From positions 2,074,219 to 2,138,218 of the forward strand of contig NC_053112.1 of NCBI RefSeq assembly GCF_010015445.1: a DNA stretch of 64,000 nucleotides, read 5' to 3'. Of this stretch, positions 57,338 to 64,000 are shown in pieces (the stretch's first letter is position 1; every line of letters starts with the position of its first letter). The position numbers were made by a program, and so were the translations under genes. The notes beneath the pieces were generated by a model. That model was not told the origin of the DNA, did not search any database, and saw nothing but the letters and a program-made list of their open reading frames with translations. Source of the stretch: Perca fluviatilis. Its lineage: Eukaryota; Chordata; Actinopteri; Perciformes; Percidae.

Positions 57338-59741
57338 AGACCAGAAGCCAGAGGCCAGCAGCCAGTGTTATTTACATAAACTTCTGGTGTACTTACAAAC
57401 TTTCTAATCCATCGCTTTATGAGTGCATAACCTATTTGTACTAGTGTAGAAGTTTGGTATCATTTCGGGCATTGCTAGTGGGGTCATTTACGAGATACAT
57501 CACTGGATGCATTAGCTCCTGCGCTAAGCTATTCAGCTGATAATGCTACTCTATGCTAACTCTCCCAATGTTTGACCCAGCTGAAAAAAAAGCGGGTGTT
57601 TGGCTCATTAAATAGTTCTGCTTTAGTCCATGTGACTTTGTTTTACAAGCCATTACTCTACAGCTCAGAGCCAATAAAACTAACACTTATAAAGTCCTGC
57701 CATTCTTGCACCATGTGTCCAAGACTCGAGTAAAACTAAGATAAAAAGGTAGAAGATTTTGAGCATTGATAGTCACTTACGTTCATATGGTTGTTTCCCT
57801 GTGACACTAGACCAAAGGAGTATCCCATAACTGAAAGCCAAGAGATTTTCATGTCAGGATTTTATCCATCATAACGGTCACCCTGGTTGATTGATAGGGT
57901 TTGTCATCATCTGTAAATGAATGCTCATGTGAGAATGAGGACATTCAATCAACCATCTGAAAAAAATTCCCTGACCTGTTAAAGGAGTATTCCAATGCTA
58001 GTTCGACTTCCTGTCAAGACTGAACCGGTGATAGACCGAGCACCCGGAGTGATCCCGTCTCCAGTTAATGATACTTTTATTCAAGTGCTGGTGTGATGCT
58101 CTTGTACCTGTAGATATCAAAGGCTCTGGTAGGTTCATACGATGCATCAAAAGCCTCTGGTGGCATGTAGTTAACCGTCCCTCCTAGTGGTTCGTCCATG
58201 GAACCCAGTGTGACGCTTCTGGAAATCCGCGCAAGGCCAAAATCTGTAAGCTGCAGAGAGAATTAGCAAAGAGAGGAAAGCATTAGAAGGTTCTTTATTT
58301 GGTAACACATCATGAACAGTCTTTATGAATGTTCATGACCGTTGTAATTAAGAGTTATTTGGTAAATTATGACACTTTTAATGCTAAGTTAGCATAGTTT
58401 GAGATGTTTGTTATGACAGCTTGACTAACCTACACAAAGAATCTGGAGGCCCCCCTCAGAGAGATCTTTATCTCACCGTTATGGCATCCCTGTGGAAGTT
58501 GGGGGTATTGAACCCTAGTGGGTAATGTATAAAGCTTCCATTTCTTACGCAAAAAGTGTCCGTCAGCGTCAGGATTATTGGCATAATTCTTTGATGCCCC
58601 AGGTGTGGACCGATTTAGCATCCTTTAAAAAATGTATGGTTAACTGACAAGAATGGGACGTATGTATGCAAGAATGGGGACATGACTCCGGTCTCCTGAA
58701 TGAGAGTCCTGTGTTTGTTTGACCCATCTACCACCACAATTTGTAGTCCTTAATACCATCTTGTGGGCTTACAATGTATTTTACATAGTGTGCAAACTAA
58801 CAGTTTATATTTAATTATAACCGTATACAGTAACCATGAGGCCTGGCCTCCCCTCAAAGCCTGGGACTCACCTTGGCATTGAGAGAGTCGTCCAGCAGCA
58901 CGTTTTGGGGCTTCAGGTCCTGGTGGAGCACGGGACGGGGCAGACTGTGGAGAAAGTTCATACCCAGAGCCACTTGGTGAGCCAGTCTGAAGACCAGCGG
59001 CCAGGGTGGAGGTCCCCTCAATGCTTCCTGTAAGATTGTTTCCAGAGTTACAGATCCACAAATAGTGGAGATAGTGAGCTACACATATAGCCTACACTAC
59101 CATTCAAAGGTTTGGAATATGCTGTTATATTAATGTTCTCATTTCCTGCAATAATAACTATTTGAACATGAAAACTGCATAATTCAGACACCAAATGTAT
59201 CATTTAAATTTGAAATAGTTTTAAAATGAAATTACTTCCAACTTCCAGTTTGTTGATACTTCACTTCTTATGCTTTTTTTAATTACCAACTTGCAGCAGA
59301 GTATTTTTACAGTGATATTACTCTAAGTTAAATATATGAGTAGTTGTTCCACCCCTGGTTACCTGTAGGGAGGCCAATGATCCTCTCTCCATGAGCTCCA
59401 TGACCACACCAAGCTGTATTGACCTGCCAGAGGGCGTTCGACCCTTGAAGACCCCTCGGACGGCCATAACATATGGGCTGGTGGCTTGACGCATCATTTT
59501 GATCTCATGCAGCAAATCCTTCTCAGTCCTGTGTATGTTTGCATTATGAGTAATTCAGACAACTTTATGTAATTATAAAAAGGAAACTCTTTGTAAGCGC
59601 TTACCCCTCGCCCTGAAGAAGCAGTTTAATGGCCACGTCAAAGCCCCACTGATGATGCCTGGCTTTGTAGATTTGTCCAAAACCCCCAGAGCCAATCACC
59701 TTCCAGTCCCCCAGGTTGGAGTCTTCAACAAACTGTTCCAT
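54657..59741 (-). CDS. RIPK-like kinase fused to B30.2, copy 3 (in-frame, 495 aa)
   Basis: Exons: 59605-59741, 59363-59528, 58872-59027, 58108-58250, 57781-57830, 56396-56539, 56218-56300, 56074-56114, 55795-55820 and 54657-55198 (1488 bp). The start MEQFVEDSNLGDWKVIGSGG leads straight into the glycine loop. Key residues: VAIK Lys, helix-C Glu in LLHEIKMM, LHQDLKPQNVLLD with catalytic Asp, DFGLAR, GGTVNYMPPEAF and LMKRCWDHKPEQRP. The post-kinase segment CTTDTEKLFKMHKHVLND resembles the region after the kinase in RIPK3. The linker differs from copy 2: the 40-bp exon is deleted and exons of 41 and 26 bp replace those of 46 and 47 bp, but B30.2 is still entered in phase 1. Intron 5 holds a foldback element. 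Probably the least disturbed copy. Function is inferred from family only. Confidence 0.83.
56782..57606. repeat. Foldback element in intron 5 of copy 3
   Basis: The left arm (about 56782-57108) is the reverse complement of the right arm (about 57260-57606) with moderate divergence, leaving a loop of about 150 bp. Shared words include GAGCCAAACACCC/GGGTGTTTGGCTC, CAAATAGGTTATGCACTCA/TGAGTGCATAACC and GACGGCCCTAAGC. A CAG-repeat tract sits at about 57308-57336. Copies 1 and 2 lack it at this position. In the pre-mRNA it could form a hairpin of over 300 base pairs. Confidence 0.85.
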
Positions 59742-59849
59742 AGTTCACTGGAACAAATTATTTGTTATAATCAAACCTTGAGTCCAGTTTTTTTTTTAAA
59801 GTAGCTGCAATGTGATGTAATCACATTGCAGCTTAGCATCCAGGGTATG

Positions 59850-61230
59850 CAAAACTTGTTCTTGCTAAATCTTAACATCTGCACCTTTTGTTACTGTATT
59901 AGAAATACACTCCAGTCAAGAAACCTATGTTAAGTAAAAAGCGACTTTTATTTCTCCTCTGATGAACAAAAGTTCCTGTGGTGTTAGCTTTGGGACACAT
60001 CAAAGCTGCAATGGGGGAAGGTGGGGGCTTACTCAGTCCAGACAGAGTTCTGTAGGCTATGACTTGAATGCTCTGTCTGCTCATCTAAATGTGTATATCA
60101 TTTGTTGCGTTTCAATATGAACGTGGCAACGTTACTGATCGTGAGATGCCTGCTACAGCTGCAACCTTTATTCCTGATTTGTTTTAATTAAAGTTTTACT
60201 GTAGCTGTCTGACCTGTTTTGAAGTTCTCTACATTTTCACTGATTATTCAATTCAAATTTTAGTTATAGTGTCAAGTCATAACCGTTATCCCAAGAGACT
60301 TTACAGATAGAGTAGGTCTAGACCACATTCTATCATTTACCCATGACAACAATTCCCCTTCGAGCAAGCATTTGGTGCAACAGTGGAGAGGAACTTCCTT
60401 TTAGGCAGAAACCTGGGACAGACCCAGACTCTTATTATGAGCTCAAATTAAAAACTTTCATTCACCAATATCTAAAGTTTTCTCTTAAATATTTTAAGAA
60501 AGTTCCTAAGAAAAGTCTAAGTCTGATTCATGACGTGTTCTTAAACAGCAGAATTAATCGCAGGTGTGTTTTTTTACAATGATGAATCCCAATATCTTCA
60601 TAAATTGAAAGGTCGTGACCATTGCACCTATTTAACATAAATGCCATGTTAATTCCCATAAAAGGGCATGAGATGGCAGGGCCGTGTCACCTGCACTCTT
60701 AGAGAAATGTCCAAAAGATGACAAAGACTGGAGGCCTCGACTCCAAAAATAATTAAAAAACTTCAGTAATTCTAAAGTGGAGGTCCTGCTGCAACGGGTT
60801 AACGAAAAATGAGACATCACGTTTAGTAGAGTCAGCAGTGCACACTAAGCAACAAATAAAACCGATACATGGGATGCGGTTAATAACTTGATCAATCACT
60901 TATTGGATGGCAAGGTTCCCCGTTAACAAGATTGATGTGAATTGAAAGCAAAGAAAGTTTATTTATATAGGCCTAGAACAATTCATTCACATTGGCAATT
61001 CAAAGTGCTTTACAAACGAGCAGTAGTGTGTAGTTATTAAAACATAATCGCGGGTAAAATAATGAAAATTACAAAATGGAGAGAAACATTACATTTTAAA
61101 TTAGGACGAAAACAGTATAGCTACTTGCTCTAAATTGTAACTTGCTTGCATATAGATTCTGTTCTTACCGAACGACAAATCCCAAATCAGAAAACTGGTG
61201 AATGAGGCCCAATGTGATCCTGATTATTCT
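59850..61230. other. 5' flank of gene copy 3
   Basis: Partly alignable with the flank of copy 2 (30850-31860). It includes a copy of the 31640 repeat at about 60240-60430. The stretch 60440-61230 shows no gene; GTTTATTTATATAGGCCTAG and CAAAGTGCTTTACAAACGAG near 60957-61020 look like a SINE/LINE tail. No core promoter could be assigned. Confidence 0.4.
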
Positions 61231-61246
61231 CACCTGCAGAGATGAC

Positions 61247-61316
61247 TCTTCTCTTCTCTTCTCTTCTCTTCTCTTCTCTTCTCTTCTCTTCTCTTCTCTT
61301 CTCTTCTCTTCTCTTC
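61247..61316. repeat. (TTCTC)n microsatellite upstream of copy 3
   Basis: About 14 TTCTC units about 1.5 kb upstream of the copy 3 start codon, equivalent to the array at 32168-32258. It is followed by the conserved words AGGTGTCTGTGTGCGTCTGA and CTCCTTGTTTAAGTACCGGA. Confidence 0.95.
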
Positions 61317-61679
61317 AGGTGTCTGTGTGCGTCTGATCCGAGGAGGCCAGTGCTCCTTGTTTAAGTACCGGAGGCCACACCAAGACCCGCCCTTCAATAG
61401 CAGCTCGATTGGAGCACATCTCCCAATCAGGGGAGATGCTGGATTGGCACGAGAACGCGCTCCAGCACACCAGTAGCGCATCTCCTAATTACTGGGTCCC
61501 CTGTCCACGCACCGCAGTCCCTCTAAGATAAACCGACTGTTTTAACTGTCTAAAACAAAGTGTAGGCTACTTTTGCTGCTGCTTGTTGAATTCATATAAA
61601 GATAATTTTAACACTAAAACCAAGGTCTCTGTGTGTGAGTCAAGCCTGGGAATTTTAAAGGACCTAAGATGTTTACTTT

Positions 61680-61800
61680 GTGACTTTGAAATGTATTTTC
61701 TTTGATTTTAGGAGCAACAGGACACAAAGGATAAAAGGAAAAACACTGTTAAGTTAACTTTATTATCCCCTAATGGGGACGTTCTTTCTACAGCTAGCAG
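61680..61800. repeat. Flank shared with 46803-46900 and 52866-52900
   Basis: GAAATGTATTTTCTTTGATT, GGAGCAACAGGACACAAAGG and TTATCCCCTAATGGGG occur in the same order on the two sides of the mariner-type element at 46900-52865. This copy therefore approximates that element's pre-insertion site. The family of the repeat itself is unknown. Confidence 0.6.
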
Positions 61801-62400
61801 AGAATAAAGGAGAGCAGTTGATGCACACAGGGCCGGCCCGTGGTGGAGGCAGTGGAGGCAAATGTTCGGGGAGCTGGCAGTCCAGATGAGGAAAGAAAAG
61901 TTAATAGATAAAGAAAACCCAAATATGTTAGGGCTGGCTCTGCATAAACAACATAAGAAGTAACAGGGATGTATTAATGAGACCAATGGTAACAGGGACA
62001 AATGATCATTTTCTGTTTATAACTAGACTGATAGTTTTAATATTGCACCTTCAGACTACACATCTGCCATTTGCACATGCTTTATATTTTTTAGATTCTG
62101 CACTCAATAATTGTTTATGCTTATTGTCAGAAAAGCGTTTATTGTCACATAAGTTACACGTGACGTCATGTGTATGTATGCACCGATATCACCAAAGCCG
62201 ATCTACGGAAAGCCGTTCCACTCCCTATTCAGCCCCATTGTACCGAATTTGGTTGCAGTTCCACCAGAGTTCCACTGGGTGTGATCGCGGTCCAGTGCAA
62301 AATGAAGCCGGAAGTAACGAGGGAGTGGAATTTCTTCCTATATTAGAAATTCTTTGATATCACTAAGGCTCTGATTCTGTCTTATGTTCATCCTCCTGTG
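61801..62400. other. Unassigned sequence
   Basis: No gene or repeat family is recognised. Open frames here lack motifs and codon patterns that would support them. Confidence 0.3.
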
Positions 62401-62416
62401 CCCCGCTGGTTGAAAC

Positions 62417-62436
62417 ACTACACCTCCCATCATGCA
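62417..62436 (+). promoter_or_regulatory. ZNF143/THAP11-type promoter motif (candidate)
   Basis: ACTACACCTCCCATCATGCA closely matches the vertebrate SBS promoter element (ACTACAATTCCCAGCATGC type), which lies within about 100 bp of many CpG-island start sites. It is followed by CpG-rich sequence (about 62430-62570). It could belong to a gene to the right on the plus strand or to an unseen 5' exon on the minus strand. Confidence 0.45.
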
Positions 62437-62849
62437 CCGCGGGCTCCCGAGCGCTGTAGTGATTCCTGAAGCCGCTGCGGCGCTAAAAGCGCACCTGACC
62501 CGACGCTCCATCAGAGGAGGGAAGCTCGCGGTGGTCAGAGCGAGGAGACCGGAAGCTGTGCCGAAAATAAAACGAATTTTAAAATAAATTAATCTGAGTC
62601 CGATACATTGTCATCAAAATACACATATGGATCTCATATTTGTACATATTGTTTACCTAATTAAATGTTGCTGTTGCTACTATGATTGTTATTTTATATC
62701 TTATATTTCTGTTGCTCTGTTATTTAAACTGACACATTGAGAGCTGCTCAACTGTGTTTCGTTGTTGTGGAACAATAAAGATCTATCGTGTTAAACTGAA
62801 ATGCCAGACATAGCGTACTTTATTTTGAAAATCCCAAAAAGGAGGTGCT

Positions 62850-63165
62850 GGTGTTGATACTTCCATTTTGACGGTGTCGGTGATCCCTGGGATTCCCGTT
62901 AATATCCCGACTTTACCTCATCATTTTTCTGTTTTTTCCGGGCTGTTTGCGAGCCGCGGGGCAGCCGCAGGTTTCTGCCGGGTTTAGGCGCCTCTCCGCC
63001 GGCCTCCAGCAGCAGGTGCAGTCGGTGTCTGCTGGTTCCTCTGGATGCGGACTGACGGTTGTAAATCGGCGCTGTAATCTCCGGATTTTAACTGGAAACA
63101 GCAAACAGACGGCGGAGGGATTTCCTCAGATTTCAGCCTCCAGAAGCTTCGTTTATATGTAATTA
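62850..63165 (+). other. CpG-rich segment, possible first exon of a neighbouring gene
   Basis: CpG density rises sharply at about 62930-63120 (GAGCCGCGGGGCAGCCGCAG, GCGCCTCTCCGCCGGCC), unlike the surrounding AT-rich DNA. No protein motif is found in the short open frames. A 5' UTR of a gene beyond the window edge is possible. The remaining sequence to 64000 shows nothing recognisable. Confidence 0.35.
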
Positions 63166-64000
63166 TAATTACGTTATTTTATCGTTATATTGTTAACGGA
63201 ACGTAGATTTTATTTTTCCTCTCTGATTTTAATATTGCGATCCGCAGGACATGTGGCTTTATTCTGTATAGTGACCTTCTCACTAAACACTAAAACCTTC
63301 CTCTCATGTGTTCCGGCATATTCCTGCTTTAACCTTCAGAAAACATTCCGGGAACGTTCCGGTTTGGGCCATTTAATGTTAGCTCGACAAAACGTTTCTG
63401 TTATTAAAACTGATCCTGCAGGCTCCTGTAGCTGCTGTCACATTGAAAGAAGCTCAGAGCACATTTTAGTTCACATTAAACATGCAGCTGTGCAGAAACA
63501 CAATAATAATCTTTATCTGTAGAGCACTTTTCAAAAAATTAAAAACCGAGCTGTCATAAAAACATCAGTAGATGAAGCTGTACAGTTTAGGAAATATGAA
63601 ATAAAAGACCGGAAACAATTCAAAGACTTTCTGGATCAGATTTCAGATCATCTGTTTGGTTCTTGTTATTAATGTTTCTGTGAAACAGCAAAAACTTCTG
63701 AGAGCTTTCTGCAGCTACCATGATTTAATATGGTTGTTTGTGTTCAGATATTTACATTAATAACTGACGAGCCTGTTTCCCCACCGACACTAAAATATCT
63801 CAGAAATATTACAACTCTTCTTAAGACATTTAAACAGTTTTTCTCTGTACTTAGTTTCTGAAATATTTAAATAAAGTTGAATTAATTTACTCGGGACAGC
63901 TGACTTTTGGTGTGAATGCTGAAAGCAAAATGAGATGTATTTCCTGAACAATCCCCGTCCTCTTTAAAGGTAACCCCTGCAGAATTAAAGGGACAGTCCG

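Overview
The window looks like gene-poor, transposon-saturated nuclear DNA from a ray-finned fish, probably a percomorph (inference). The evidence is the mix of hAT, Tc1/mariner, PIF/Harbinger and TTAA-target DNA transposons, a tRNA-derived SINE, LINE fragments, fish-type PRY/SPRY (B30.2) exons and intron-rich genes with GT/AG splice sites. Most of the sequence is repeats, many nested inside each other with target-site duplications that can still be read.

The host genes are three head-to-tail copies of one multi-exon gene, all on the minus strand: copy 1 (about 8.2-18.9 kb), copy 2 (23.5-30.6 kb) and copy 3 (54.7-59.7 kb). Joining exons by hand at GT/AG sites gives a protein with an N-terminal receptor-interacting-kinase (RIPK)-like domain, a short RIPK3-like post-kinase segment, a short variable linker and a C-terminal B30.2 domain. 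Copy 2 (520 aa) and copy 3 (495 aa) stay in frame across every exon. Copy 1 is broken: it has a 2-bp frameshift in kinase exon 2, catalytic Asp changed to Asn, a stop codon, and two lost splice acceptors. A RIPK-type death/inflammation kinase joined to the B30.2 recognition module is the most interesting content here. I found no RHIM, death domain or CARD in the joined exons.

Each gene sits in a larger segmental duplication (roughly 6.5-20.5, 21.0-39.1 and 53.0-61.5 kb). Insertions present in one copy and absent in another give natural empty sites, so several transposon boundaries can be fixed: a 5.0-kb Harbinger in intron 2 of copy 1, a 5.2-kb TTAA element upstream of copy 2, a 1.5-kb hAT downstream of copy 2, and a foldback element in intron 5 of copy 3.

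Layout: 0-6.5 kb, Tc1, LINE and hAT debris with foldbacks; 6.5-20.5 kb, unit 1; 20.5-32.6 kb, unit 2; 32.6-37.8 kb, nested TTAA element; 38-46.8 kb, nested hATs and a split SINE; 46.9-52.9 kb, a mariner-type element holding an hAT and a Tc1; 53-61.5 kb, unit 3; 61.5-64 kb, sequence without clear repeats and a possible CpG-rich promoter of a neighbouring gene running off the right edge.
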